The notes: generated by a model from the sequence alone, not told the origin. A stretch of 26,384 bases of DNA from Alistipes sp. CAG:435 (GCA_000433355.1 FR893150.1:1-26384), one strand, 5' to 3'. Positions 13,047 through 22,542 are shown, counted from the first letter of the stretch. Made by a program: numbers and translations.

Positions 13047-16000
13047 CTATTTGCGCTTAACGCAGAAGATCGGGAGGATGAATATCACGGCGAGTATGGA
13101 GAAGAGCATGCCGGAGATGGTGCCGACGGCGAAGTCGAACCAGAAAACCTCCTCGGGGCCGTCGGTGAGGAACGGGAGGAGGCCGAGGATGGTGGAGACT
13201 ATGGTGAGGGTGATCGGGTTGATCTTGCGGGAGTAGGCTTTGACATAGAGGCGGATGTTGGCCGCTTCGGCTGGTCGGTGAGTTTGTTTAGTCACATAGG
13301 TGGTTCCTTCGACAGGCTCAGGGACCGATGCACTGAGGAGGGACTGGTAGGTGGTGATGAGGTAGATGCCGGCGTTGACGACTATGCCACTGAGCATCAC
13401 GAAGGCGGCGAAACCGCCCTGATCGAAGGAGAAGTCCGATAGGCCGAAGGCAAGGAAGAGGCCGATGAAAGAGACCGGAACCATAAAGATCACGGCGAGC
13501 GGGTAACGGAACGACTCGAATGTCATCGCAAGCATCACGTACATCACCGCAAGAATCAAAAACAGCAGCCAGGCGTACTGCTGCTTGGCGGTGTCGAACC
13601 AGCCCCAGCCCGGAACCTCGGCCTTGAAACCGATCGGGAGTACCTCATCGTTCATATACTTCACAGCCTTCTGGGACAGGGAACGGCTGAGTTCCCAACT
13701 ACCGATGAAGTCGTAGCATACAACAAGCTCGTAGGACTGGTTGCTCTTTCTGATTGTCAGCCCTGTCCGCTGCTTGTCGATGCCCCCGACACTCAAAAGC
13801 GTCATTTTCTTCTGACCGACATCTATCGGAGAGTTAAGAACGTGCCAGAGATCGTATCTGTCCAGATCCGAGGAACGGAGGACAACATCGACGGCTCCAC
13901 CATCATATTCAGAAGTTCCGATCTTCCGTTCGTACAGTAAGGATCCCAGAGCGTTGTAGTAGGCGTAAGGATTGATGTCGGCAAGCGTCATCCGCCCAAA
14001 ATCATAATCCAGCACAAACTCAATCGAAGGGCGGCCGTTCCAACCTCCCGACCAGATCTCCGCGCCCTGGACACGGCGGTTTGTGGAGAGATAGGCCATC
14101 AGCTTCTCGGCATATCGGCTGAGTTCCTGATAGTTGTAGCCCTTCAGCGAGATGCGGTTGCTCTTGGAGGACGAGACGATGTTGTTGTTGAAATTATTGT
14201 CGTCAATTCCGGAGACCCTCCAGTTCGCCCCGCCGAAATTGATCGCCATCCTCGTGACCTCGGACTTCAGCACGGAAGGGAAACCTGAGTTCTCATACTC
14301 AGGCTTGAACTCCACCGAAATCTCGGCGTTGTCGTAGGAATATACCGACGTGGTGAATACGGAGATCTCATCGAACTTCGACAGATAATTCTCCATCGCC
14401 CTCACGACATCATTCAACTGGTTCACGGTACAGCCTTCAAGCATGCCGGCATTGATGATCAGACGTTTCTTTTCAGGCTCCCGGTAGAAATTGGAGCGGT
14501 TCAAGGATTTGTAAAACAGACCGAAGGAGGAACTGGCTATCTTGTCTATCAACTGACGGTTCCTGTCGTAAGGTTTCCAGGTGACAATCTTGTCCAGAAA
14601 TCTGTCGAACCTGTCCGCCTTGTCCTTGTCATAATCAGACAGACGGGTAGGGAGCAGACAGAGCGGGATTCCAAACGCCACGATGAACAAAAGGACATAC
14701 ACCCAACGATGCCTCACCCCCCAGCCGATGTAGGAAGCGTAGAACCTGTTCCAACGCAGGATCCGGCGGAGCTTCCTTGGGGAACGCCCAGACTTGCCAC
14801 CCGACATTCTTACAGGAATATATTCCATCAGCGACGGGATGAACAGGTAGGAGATGATCAGCGACAGTCCCAAGTTAATGACAATCACCCAGATGAAGTC
14901 CACGAGGTTGGCTTTTTCCTTTTCCGGAAGCAGAAGGACCATCATCAATGCGCCGACAGTCGTGGCCGCGGCCGAAAGGATGGACGGGAAAGCCTTCCGG
15001 TCTTTGAAATGGGCGTAGTGGTCGATCATCACGATCGAGGTGTCGATGATTATTCCGAGAGAGACCGTGATTCCGGCAAGGGTGTAGATGTGGATCTGAA
15101 GACCTGCCAAACTGTAGATCATCAAGGCGGTCAACACATTGACCGTCAAAGTGAAGACAATGATCAGCATATACCGCCACGACCTGTTGATCAAGAACAC
15201 GAACATCAACAGAATCAAGATGCAGAGGGCGGTACGGACATAGATTTTGCCGAGTTCCTCGCTGACATACTCAGAGGAATCGTAGGCGATGCCGGCGGTG
15301 ATTTCCGAAGGGAAGCCTTTCTGAAGCTCCGCCATCCTTTCCTTGACGGCGGAAGCGACAGTCAACAGGTTGGCCGAAGAAGCTATCTCCACCGTCAAAG
15401 TAATGGTGTTCAAACCGTTGACACGATAGTAACTTGACGGCACCGCTTCCTCATAGCGCCACTGGGCAACGTCCCCGATGTGAATCACACGGCCTTTGAA
15501 ATTACCTACGGGAATCGATCCGAAATCCTTGTCCGAGGCTTCTTTAAGACGCACCGTCATCAATCCTTCAGAGGTTTCCGTCATTCCGAGGATTTCCTCA
15601 CGGTAATATGAATTGAAAGCCGATGCGATCTCATCGGCGGTGACTCCTACGGACTGGATCTTGTCGGCGTCGAACGTGATCACCCACTGGAAAGGAACAC
15701 CGCCGTCCACATTGACCTTGTCCACTCCCGGGATGGCGGCCAAATGGCTGAGGACGTGTTCCTTGACATATTTGGAAATCTCCCGGGAAGGGATCCCGCC
15801 CTTGACGAGATAGGATATCCGCGAGACCCGTCCGCCGCCAGACAAGGATATTCCCGGATAGGAGACCTCATCAGGAAGGCTTGGGTAAACGTTCCTGATC
15901 GCCGAGGCGACCTCGAAGCGCGCCGCGTCCATGTCCGAGCCTTTGCGGAACTTGACAGAAACGGAGCCTGAACCTTTACGTGAAACAGAGGAAATGTCTG

Positions 16001-16229
16001 TGACATCGCGTATCCCCGCCAAGACTCCTTCAATCTTGGATGTCGCCTCGCTTTCAATGATTTCCGCAGAGGCGTTGGGATAATAAAAAGATACATAGAC
16101 CGTACGGCCTTCCGTCATCGGGGTGTATTGGATGTTCAGACGCGGCAGCGAAGCCAGCCCGACAAGGGACAGCGCCACCATAATCAGAACGACCGAAAAT
16201 GGAGAAAGTCTATTTTTTCTTTCTTCCAT
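13047..16229 (-). CDS. RND efflux permease, second subunit
   Basis: A 1060-aa inner-membrane RND (AcrB/MdtC-like) transporter that exports substrates through a fusion protein and a TolC-type channel using the proton gradient. It has the two-fold repeat: TM1 near the start (SPFSVVLIMVALSLVGLA), a large periplasmic loop, six TMs, a second loop, six TMs. The TM4 motif is GIIIDTSIVMIDH with Asp396; the second Asp of AcrB's DD pair is Thr397, and the AcrB TM10 Lys position reads VVNAG. The chosen ATG 16229 overlaps the end of RND 1 by 20 bp; the frame extends to 16286 but starts poorly. Last gene of the operon. A VPEPVEG segment near residues 969-975, in the loop between TM10 and TM11, comes from a REP-like DNA insertion. 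Confidence 0.92.
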   Translation of the reverse strand: MEERKNRLSPFSVVLIMVALSLVGLASLPRLNIQYTPMTEGRTVYVSFYYPNASAEIIESEATSKIEGVLAGIRDVTDISSVSRKGSGSVSVKFRKGSDMDAARFEVASAIRNVYPSLPDEVSYPGISLSGGGRVSRISYLVKGGIPSREISKYVKEHVLSHLAAIPGVDKVNVDGGVPFQWVITFDADKIQSVGVTADEIASAFNSYYREEILGMTETSEGLMTVRLKEASDKDFGSIPVGNFKGRVIHIGDVAQWRYEEAVPSSYYRVNGLNTITLTVEIASSANLLTVASAVKERMAELQKGFPSEITAGIAYDSSEYVSEELGKIYVRTALCILILLMFVFLINRSWRYMLIIVFTLTVNVLTALMIYSLAGLQIHIYTLAGITVSLGIIIDTSIVMIDHYAHFKDRKAFPSILSAAATTVGALMMVLLLPEKEKANLVDFIWVIVINLGLSLIISYLFIPSLMEYIPVRMSGGKSGRSPRKLRRILRWNRFYASYIGWGVRHRWVYVLLFIVAFGIPLCLLPTRLSDYDKDKADRFDRFLDKIVTWKPYDRNRQLIDKIASSSFGLFYKSLNRSNFYREPEKKRLIINAGMLEGCTVNQLNDVVRAMENYLSKFDEISVFTTSVYSYDNAEISVEFKPEYENSGFPSVLKSEVTRMAINFGGANWRVSGIDDNNFNNNIVSSSKSNRISLKGYNYQELSRYAEKLMAYLSTNRRVQGAEIWSGGWNGRPSIEFVLDYDFGRMTLADINPYAYYNALGSLLYERKIGTSEYDGGAVDVVLRSSDLDRYDLWHVLNSPIDVGQKKMTLLSVGGIDKQRTGLTIRKSNQSYELVVCYDFIGSWELSRSLSQKAVKYMNDEVLPIGFKAEVPGWGWFDTAKQQYAWLLFLILAVMYVMLAMTFESFRYPLAVIFMVPVSFIGLFLAFGLSDFSFDQGGFAAFVMLSGIVVNAGIYLITTYQSLLSASVPEPVEGTTYVTKQTHRPAEAANIRLYVKAYSRKINPITLTIVSTILGLLPFLTDGPEEVFWFDFAVGTISGMLFSILAVIFILPIFCVKRK
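13302..13330. repeat. REP-like palindromic repeat inside RND 2
   Basis: Contains TTCGACAGGCTCAGGGACC (13308-13326), the same core as in RND 1. It is read in frame as VPEPVEG, a signature of coding-tolerant palindromic insertions seen in other genomes. Confidence 0.65.
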
Positions 16230-19200
16230 TGTAGATCGAATAATACAACGCCGGCACGACGAACAAGCTGACAAGGGTTCCGACAAGCATTCCCGCGATG
16301 ATCACCAGAGACATCGGGTACTGGAGGTCCGCGCCCATGCTACCCCTTGACAGGAACGGGCAGACGGCCAGAATGGTTGTCAATGAGGTCATTATGATAG
16401 CCTTCACCCTAAGCGAGGACGCATCAATGACAGCACGCTCAAGACTTTCGCCGGCCTTGCGCATCTGGTTGATCGTGTCAATTTTCAGGATGGAATCGTT
16501 TATGACGATGCCGGTGATGACAATCAGGCCGATCATCGACATCAGGTTGATGCTGACCCCGAAAATCCATAGAACCAGCAAGGCGACAGAGACATCCACG
16601 ACAATCTCCGAAAGGATGATCAGCGGCTGGACCAGAGACTCGAACTGGGAGGCCAGAATCAGATAGAGCAGGATTATGGCGACCAGCATTATGATGATCA
16701 TCTCATCGATCATCTTGCTGTTGGAGAACCAGGAACCAGAATAGCCGACCTCGAAGTCACCATTCTTTCGCACGACGTCACTCACCGCGGCCATCACATG
16801 TTTCACGTCCTTCGACGGAACATCGAGAGCCAAAGGGTAGTAATTGTCCTCCGGGCCTGCGACCAAAGTTTTCAAATCCTCGGCAAAGGTTTGCCGCATA
16901 AGATTTGAAACCGGAATCCGGGATGTCTCCCCGTCAAGGCCTTTCTTTTCGATGAAAGTGCCATGCAGGATCTCCGAAAGTCCGGCGGCGTTGGAGCCTG
17001 TCACGACCGGAACAGTGCTGGTTCCCTGGACAATGTTGAACAGACGGTTCTCATTGAGCGAGTTCCTCAGAATCGACACAAGTTCCGAATAACCGACATC
17101 ATAAAGCGCAAGCAAGTCAGGATCAGCGACAAACAGAGCGTCAGTCTTTACCGGAGGATCCGCCACGGTCACTCCAGGCAACGTTTCCCTGACCTCGGAG
17201 AGCATATTCCTCAACGGTTCGACCTCAACCTCCCGGTTCCTCACTGGGCGAAGGCGCGCCACGAGCGGAGCCTCGTTCCGGGCGAAAACCATGTCGAAGA
17301 TATTCCCTGAAGCTTCGAATGAATATACCGCTTCCGGATATTCATTCTCCATCTCATCCTTCAATTCGCCCAGCACCTTTTTCAATGTGCCGGCATCTTT
17401 GCAATTGACGTAGATGGACGCTTCGGAAATTCCTTGGTCACCACTATGACTCAGAATGAATTGCTGAGAACCGACAAGAGCCGTCATCTGCTCCACGCTT
17501 CCGGTCAGTTTTTTCTCTAAATCCCTGATCCGCTCCGTATTACGTTCAATGGAAATGTGTTCGTTCCAGTCAATCTTCATTATCGCGTCCGTCTGGGTCA
17601 TCTCCGGCAGACGGGATTTCGGCATCTCCAGGAAACAGAACACCAGCCCGACGGTCGAGACGGCAAGAAGGCCCCAGGCGACCGGCCTGTGCCGGATGAA
17701 CCATTCCATAAGTTTGTCGTCCCAGCGGCGGATCGGTTCGTCAAAGTTGATTTTCTCCAAAAGCGGACTCGGACGGAAACCATCCGAACCCTTGAACCAC
17801 CAGTAATAATAGACCGGAATCACAAGGATGGTCACGATGTAGGAGGTCAGCAGCACGATGGTCACCGACATAGCCTGATCGTAGAACATCGCCCCGGCGA
17901 TGCCGCTCATGAATATCAACGGAATGAACACCGCGCAGGTTGTCAGCACGGAGCTGAGCATCGCTCCCCTCACCTCTTTCGTGCCCTCAAGGACAGCGGA
18001 GCGCAGGTTCCCTTCACGTTGCCAGCGGCCGGTTATATTATCGACAAGGATGACCGTGTTGTCAGTCATCATTCCGACTCCGAGAAGCAGACCGGAGAGG
18101 GATATAATATTCAGGGTCAATCCGATGGCATAGAAGCAGAGCATCGAGAATATCAGCGCCACCGGCATCGTCAGGATCACCAGCACCGGAGAGCGGAAGT
18201 CCCTCATGAAGAGGAATATGATGACGCTCGCCAGAAGGAGGGCGACCACGATGTTCTGTAGCAGGTTGTTGATGGTATATTCAAGAAGCTGGGTCTGGTC
18301 TCTCGTGATCTCGAAGCTCAACTGAGGGTAGTCGTTCCGGAAACTGTCCATCAGACCGTTCATGGCCGACTTCAGGTCCGACATCTTCGCCTCGCTCTGC
18401 TTGATGACGGCAAGACACACGGCATCCTCTCCGTTCGAGCGGACGAGGCCGGTTCGTTTTGCCGGGTGGACGACGACCTTGGCGACGTCCTTTATCTGAA
18501 GAAGGCGGCCTTCCTTCTTGAACCAGAGGTTGGCGATGTCTTCACTGGAGGAAGCCCGGGAATCGAATTTGACATTGTAGCGGTACTCTCCGTCACGGAT
18601 TGTGAGACTGCCAAGGCGGATGTTGGAACTCTTGACACAACTCTCGAACTCATTCATTGTCATCCCTGCCTGGAGTAGCTTGGACTCATCCGGAATTATG
18701 AGAATCTCGTCACTGACAAGGCCGCTGACATCGACCATGGCGACTTCGGAGAGTTGTTCGATGCGTTTGCTGATCACGTCACGTGCGAAGCGGCTCATCT
18801 GGGAGAAGGACTCGGTTACGGGGAACAAGTCCGATTGGGCCTCAGGCTCGGTGCGCTTCGACGGGCTCAGCGACCGATTCTGAGGCGGTCCCTGAGCTTG
18901 TGGTTCGACAGGCTCAGCGACCGAAGAAGTAATATTCACAAAAAACGCCGGAATGTCCGTGGCGCTGGCCTTCAAGACCTTAGGCCGGGCGATGTCGCCA
19001 AGGCTGGACATGGACCGGTCAATCTTCTCGTTGACCTCAATGAAAAGATAATCGATGTCCGAACCGTGGTTGAACGTAAGCCGGATCGTCCCGCTGCCGT
19101 CCTTCGCCTCACTGACGATGTCCTCAAGCCCGTTGATCTGGATAAGCTGCTGGCGCAGAGGCTTCAGCACACTCTCGTCCATCTCTCTGGCCGAAAGTTC

Positions 19201-19350
19201 CGAGGAGGTGGCCTGCACGGTTATGTACGGGATGTCCACATCCGGAACCAACGACACTGGCAGCAGACGTATGCTGACAATGCCCAGAACAACGATGACA
19301 AGGGTTATCATCGTCACGGTTATCGGTCTGTCTATCAGATGTTTCAGCAT
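16210..19350 (-). CDS. RND efflux permease, first subunit
   Basis: A 1046-aa RND transporter with the standard layout (MLKHLIDRPITVTMITLVIV at TM1, then LLPVSLVPDVDIP). The TM4 motif is GVGMMTDNTVILVDN with Asp430 followed by Asn431 rather than Asp, and the TM10 region reads GIVINDSILKID, without the Lys that completes the proton relay in AcrB. Two adjacent unlike permeases of equal size recall MdtB-MdtC, which form a mixed trimer; the complementary motif differences fit that, though this is inference. A Pro/Glu/Gln-rich stretch at residues about 143-172, in the first periplasmic (porter) region, is encoded by a double REP-like insertion (18836-18924). The gene starts 3 bp after the fusion-protein gene and overlaps RND 2 by 20 bp. 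Drug, bile salt or metal specificity cannot be read from the sequence. Confidence 0.93.
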   Translation of the reverse strand: MLKHLIDRPITVTMITLVIVVLGIVSIRLLPVSLVPDVDIPYITVQATSSELSAREMDESVLKPLRQQLIQINGLEDIVSEAKDGSGTIRLTFNHGSDIDYLFIEVNEKIDRSMSSLGDIARPKVLKASATDIPAFFVNITSSVAEPVEPQAQGPPQNRSLSPSKRTEPEAQSDLFPVTESFSQMSRFARDVISKRIEQLSEVAMVDVSGLVSDEILIIPDESKLLQAGMTMNEFESCVKSSNIRLGSLTIRDGEYRYNVKFDSRASSSEDIANLWFKKEGRLLQIKDVAKVVVHPAKRTGLVRSNGEDAVCLAVIKQSEAKMSDLKSAMNGLMDSFRNDYPQLSFEITRDQTQLLEYTINNLLQNIVVALLLASVIIFLFMRDFRSPVLVILTMPVALIFSMLCFYAIGLTLNIISLSGLLLGVGMMTDNTVILVDNITGRWQREGNLRSAVLEGTKEVRGAMLSSVLTTCAVFIPLIFMSGIAGAMFYDQAMSVTIVLLTSYIVTILVIPVYYYWWFKGSDGFRPSPLLEKINFDEPIRRWDDKLMEWFIRHRPVAWGLLAVSTVGLVFCFLEMPKSRLPEMTQTDAIMKIDWNEHISIERNTERIRDLEKKLTGSVEQMTALVGSQQFILSHSGDQGISEASIYVNCKDAGTLKKVLGELKDEMENEYPEAVYSFEASGNIFDMVFARNEAPLVARLRPVRNREVEVEPLRNMLSEVRETLPGVTVADPPVKTDALFVADPDLLALYDVGYSELVSILRNSLNENRLFNIVQGTSTVPVVTGSNAAGLSEILHGTFIEKKGLDGETSRIPVSNLMRQTFAEDLKTLVAGPEDNYYPLALDVPSKDVKHVMAAVSDVVRKNGDFEVGYSGSWFSNSKMIDEMIIIMLVAIILLYLILASQFESLVQPLIILSEIVVDVSVALLVLWIFGVSINLMSMIGLIVITGIVINDSILKIDTINQMRKAGESLERAVIDASSLRVKAIIMTSLTTILAVCPFLSRGSMGADLQYPMSLVIIAGMLVGTLVSLFVVPALYYSIYNGRKKK
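18836..18924. repeat. Compound REP-like palindromic insertion inside RND 1
   Basis: The cores TTCGACGGGCTCAGCGACC (18857-18875) and GGTCCCTGAGCTTG...TTCGACAGGCTCAGCGACC (18887-18922, itself an imperfect hairpin) lie head-to-tail. Together they add about 30 in-frame codons (AEPVEPQAQG ... SLSPSKRTEPEAQ) to the permease. Confidence 0.65.
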
Positions 19351-19353
19351 TGC

Positions 19354-20445
19354 CTACCTTTTTACCAGCACATCAGAGTTGTCCGCCAGATTGAGATTGC
19401 CGGAGACAATCACCTGGTCGCCTTCGTTCAGTTCGGCGTTCCTGTCCTTGTTGGCCTCGACCACGTAGGACTCACCATTGGAATAAAGTATCGTGACATA
19501 AGTCCAATGTGCCTTGCCGTCATCCGTGCAGGTGAACAGCACGTCCAGATTGTCCCTGATCACCACCGCGCTGCGAGGCACGACAAGCTGTCCCGGAATC
19601 ATCCTCTCCACGATCACACGGACATTCATTCCATCGATCAGCGAGCCGTCGTTCCGGACCTGCGCCGTGACGGAGATCTGCCCCTTCTCATCCACGAGAG
19701 GATTGATGGCGGTGACTTTCCCTGAATATTCCTTGGTCTCGTCAGCGAACGGACGGATCCTCACCGGCAGACCGACGGAGAGGAATGAATATTCCGACTC
19801 CATCACCGAGAAATCCACCTCCAGCACACTGTCGTCCACAATCGTGCAGAATGTCCCGGACGGACTCTGGTCGAACGGCTTCTGCTTGATGTCAGCGACA
19901 CGCCCGGAGAACGGGGCATGGAGAACCGTTCCGGCAATCTCGTAGGACGAGCGCGCGAAATCGTTCTTGGCGGCGGAATAGCCGGATTTCATCTTCGCCA
20001 TGGCCAAAAGGTCGGCGGGGACCGAGGTGGTGTCCCCGGCGGAATATCCCTGCCCCACAAGATAGTCATACAAATCCAGTTCGGCCTTCTGGAGCGAAAG
20101 CCGGGAGGATTCCTGCGACAGTTTCAAGTCGGGACGGTCAACGGTGGCGATGACGGCACCGGAGGAGACATATTCACCATTCCGGACGTTTATCGCCGCG
20201 ATTTTTCCGGTTGTCCTGAACTGCAGCGCGCTTTTCCGTCCGGCAACCAGCTTTCCGTTGGACAGGAGCTGACGCGCGAAGTCCGTCTTTTCCAGTTTCA
20301 TCACCGTGACCTCGTTTATCTGAGGGGTGTAGGCCAGTTTCCCGTCCTTCACGTCCTCCGTCTTTTTGTTTCCTCCGCAGGCAACGGCCATCACAGCGAG
20401 ACCGCAGACCAGAAGGGACGCAAGTATATTCTTTCTCATATTCAT
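19354..20445 (-). CDS. RND efflux membrane fusion (periplasmic adaptor) lipoprotein
   Basis: A 363-aa HlyD/AcrA-type adaptor linking the permeases to the outer-membrane channel. The N-terminus MNMRKN, a hydrophobic stretch and AVAC (Cys23) indicate a lipoprotein. A lipoyl-like half motif VRNGEYVSSGAVIATVD is followed by a helical hairpin (about residues 90-165), the second half APFSGRVADIKQKPFDQ, then beta-barrel and membrane-proximal domains (LVDEKGQISVTAQVRN, LVVPRSAVVIRDN). The helical hairpin is short compared with AcrA, as usual in Bacteroidota. I chose ATG 20445, 10 bp after the tolC-like stop; ATG 20439 is equally plausible, while the frame's upstream TTG at 20463 would overlap the previous gene. 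Second gene of the operon. Confidence 0.92.
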   Translation of the reverse strand: MNMRKNILASLLVCGLAVMAVACGGNKKTEDVKDGKLAYTPQINEVTVMKLEKTDFARQLLSNGKLVAGRKSALQFRTTGKIAAINVRNGEYVSSGAVIATVDRPDLKLSQESSRLSLQKAELDLYDYLVGQGYSAGDTTSVPADLLAMAKMKSGYSAAKNDFARSSYEIAGTVLHAPFSGRVADIKQKPFDQSPSGTFCTIVDDSVLEVDFSVMESEYSFLSVGLPVRIRPFADETKEYSGKVTAINPLVDEKGQISVTAQVRNDGSLIDGMNVRVIVERMIPGQLVVPRSAVVIRDNLDVLFTCTDDGKAHWTYVTILYSNGESYVVEANKDRNAELNEGDQVIVSGNLNLADNSDVLVKR

Positions 20446-20455
20446 TGATTCTGAA

Positions 20456-21988
20456 TCATTCAACCATTTCCTTTACGCTGACGTCGATGTCTTTTCCCGT
20501 GATGAAATCGTAGAGGGCGTACTTCCGGAGGGTGTAGTAGTAGGTCCAGAAGTTGGAGTAGTCGGTGATGTATTTGGCCATCGCGGACTCGTTGTCGTTC
20601 TGGGCGTTGGTGAGGTCGGTCACCGTGGCCGAGCCGCGCCTGAACTTGTCCATCATCAGCTCGTACCTTTCGGAGGCTATCTCCATCGCCTTGCGGGAAG
20701 CCATGCACTGCTGACGCTGGTTGTTGAACTGGCCGACGGCGGTGAATATCTTCCTGCGGTAGTCGTTCTCGCTCTGGAGGTTCTGCGCCTTGACGACCTC
20801 CTCGGCGGCCTTGGCCTTCTGCACCTTTCCCTTGCCAAGCCCCCAGTCGAAGATCGGCACGCTGAAAGTCAAACCCACAACCTCCTGGTTCAGAAGATCC
20901 TTATAGACATCCGGCAGGCCATTGCCGGTCTGGGACAGGCCGAAGCGGGCGTTAAGGCTCATCGAGATGCCCCTGTCCGCCTTGGCCTTCGCCACATTCG
21001 AGGCGGCATTCAACTCACTTATCTGATTGTCAAGGCTGAACGTCGAGTTCCTCATCGCCTTCTCCATCACCAGATCGTAATCCATCATAATGTCCGGCAG
21101 GGCATCGTCCACCACCGGTTCCACCTCCACGGACTCATCATAGCCCAGAATCGAGTTAAGGTACATCTGCGCCTGACGCACGTTGACGAAGCTCTCGCCC
21201 ATAGGGGTGGCGTGGTTTTGTGGGGGGGGGTTCGCAACGCCGATCGCGATGCTGTCGTTCAGAGCGCGGAGTTCCAATTGGAGATATTCAGCCCTCGTGA
21301 CGCTTCCAAGTCTCATCCTTTCCGCCGCCACGGAGCGCATCTTCTCGGTGTTCTCGTAGTTCGCCTTCACGACCTCCTGGTTCTTCAGGGCCTGGACGAG
21401 CGAGAAATATGCCGACACGGCATTTATCGTGACCTGCTCCATCGACTCGACGTAGCGGCGGCGGCCACGTTCATATTCCTTAGGCTCAATGAGTTTGTCC
21501 CATTTGAACTGGTTGTAGGAGAAAAGCGGCTGGACGTAGCGGACCGTGACAGGCTGGGAGTACCAGGTCAGTTTCTTGTTGAGTCCGAACTGGTCGATGC
21601 GGGAAAGGTCGGAATAGACATAAAGCCTTCCGCCGGTGAAGGTTATGTTCTGGGCGACCTGAAGCCCGAGGCTGTTCTGGAGGTTGTAGGTGCTGGCGTA
21701 GCGGAAGGAGCCATCCTCGTAGCTTTGCAGCAAGGTGAGCGACCGGTCGAAGTTCATCAGGTTGCCGTACAACACAAGCGAAGGCAGACGGCTCGCCTGA
21801 TAGGATCGGTACGCCCAATAGGTCGAAACAAAGGCGTGCTTCGCCTCCAGCGCCGCCACCGACTGGCTCCGCGCCGTCCCGATCGCCTCCGGAAGCGACA
21901 TCCGCCGCTGCGCCCCGAGAGGCACCGTCCCAAGAAGGAGAATGAATATGCCGACTAACGCCGTGGTTATTCTATGGTTAAGGTTCAT
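20456..21988 (-). CDS. TolC-family outer membrane efflux protein
   Basis: A 510-aa outer-membrane channel of the TolC/OEP family, first gene of the four-gene efflux operon. It has a signal peptide (LVGIFILLLGTVPLGAQ), SLPEAIGTARSQSVAALEAK at the start of the first repeat, and long helical regions with NAVSAYFSLVQALKNQEVVKANYEN and the second repeat ISELNAASNVAKAKADRGISM. The segment at about 249-266 (IGVANPPPQNHATPMGES) is an unusual loop; it is coded by a run of nine C on the coding strand (21222-21230) and is longer than expected between two helices at this place. A copy of its first 36 coding and upstream bases, joined to an internal piece, lies at 25541-25726. The start at ATG 21988 is supported by the signal peptide; the 118 bp upstream holds a TAAATTAG that may be the -7 box. 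Confidence 0.92.
   Translation of the reverse strand: MNLNHRITTALVGIFILLLGTVPLGAQRRMSLPEAIGTARSQSVAALEAKHAFVSTYWAYRSYQASRLPSLVLYGNLMNFDRSLTLLQSYEDGSFRYASTYNLQNSLGLQVAQNITFTGGRLYVYSDLSRIDQFGLNKKLTWYSQPVTVRYVQPLFSYNQFKWDKLIEPKEYERGRRRYVESMEQVTINAVSAYFSLVQALKNQEVVKANYENTEKMRSVAAERMRLGSVTRAEYLQLELRALNDSIAIGVANPPPQNHATPMGESFVNVRQAQMYLNSILGYDESVEVEPVVDDALPDIMMDYDLVMEKAMRNSTFSLDNQISELNAASNVAKAKADRGISMSLNARFGLSQTGNGLPDVYKDLLNQEVVGLTFSVPIFDWGLGKGKVQKAKAAEEVVKAQNLQSENDYRRKIFTAVGQFNNQRQQCMASRKAMEIASERYELMMDKFRRGSATVTDLTNAQNDNESAMAKYITDYSNFWTYYYTLRKYALYDFITGKDIDVSVKEMVE
21222..21230. repeat. Mononucleotide tract G9 inside the tolC-like gene
   Basis: Nine G on the plus strand (nine C in the coding strand) encode Pro254-256 after Asn253. 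A change of one base would shift the frame and truncate the channel after about half its length. Confidence 0.8.
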
Positions 21989-22106
21989 CGTGTTCTAACC
22001 TTTTAGTGTTCGCTAATTTACCAAATATTTACGGAATATGCGCATTAAGGTTATAGATTTTCTCTACTGTAACCACCTTTTTTTATAGTCATTTGAAACC
22101 CTCGAT

Positions 22107-22535
22107 TCAATTCTCTACATAATAGTCTATCCTGACTATGCTTTGCGGTCTATCAGCATTTGTGGTTATTCTGATTACAGCTGTTTGTGGGCCATATTTA
22201 CCTTCAGCATCGATTTGAACCTGAACTTTACCTTTTTCGTTATGTTCGTATAGTTTCTTATCAGTCTGAGCTTTTGTGCAATTGCATGTCGTTGTTACAC
22301 CTAATATACATAATGGGGCCAACCCAGCATTTTCAAATTGCACATTTATAGTAATTTGATCTTTCGCTTTTATATGCCCATAATCGATGATTCTTTTTTC
22401 CAAGAACCTTAGTTCAGGATTATATCGGGATGTTGAATCTCTTCCCTGTCCAAAACAATAATTGCTCATTAAGAGTAGAAACATTAGCAAATGAGCCACT
22501 CTTCTTATATCAAGAGCCAATGAATGATATCGCAT
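22107..22535 (-). CDS. DUF1573 domain protein, exported
   Basis: A 142-aa protein with an N-terminal hydrophobic signal (VAHLLMFLLLMSNYCFGQ) and one DUF1573 domain, an immunoglobulin-like (ASPM-SPD-2-Hydin type) fold. The family pattern is clear: IDYGHIKAKDQITINVQF, ENAGLAPLCILGVTTTCNCT, NEKGKVQVQIDAEGKYGP, and a final IVRIDYYV. The CNC cysteines correspond to the usual CGC. Function of DUF1573 proteins is not established. It is the last gene of the operon that begins at the NVEALA-like gene, 7 bp after the beta-propeller gene. No clear terminator is visible behind it. Confidence 0.85.
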   Translation of the reverse strand: MRYHSLALDIRRVAHLLMFLLLMSNYCFGQGRDSTSRYNPELRFLEKRIIDYGHIKAKDQITINVQFENAGLAPLCILGVTTTCNCTKAQTDKKLYEHNEKGKVQVQIDAEGKYGPQTAVIRITTNADRPQSIVRIDYYVEN

Positions 22536-22542
22536 AATATGA

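Noticed and set aside
14709..15437. 242-codon plus-strand open frame opposite RND 2
   Set aside because: Antisense shadow with Asp/His/Gln-rich composition and no family resemblance.
20366..21958. 530-codon open frame on the plus strand opposite the tolC-like gene
   Set aside because: Antisense of a clear TolC-family gene in a GC-rich, codon-biased region; no signal, no domain and no promoter.
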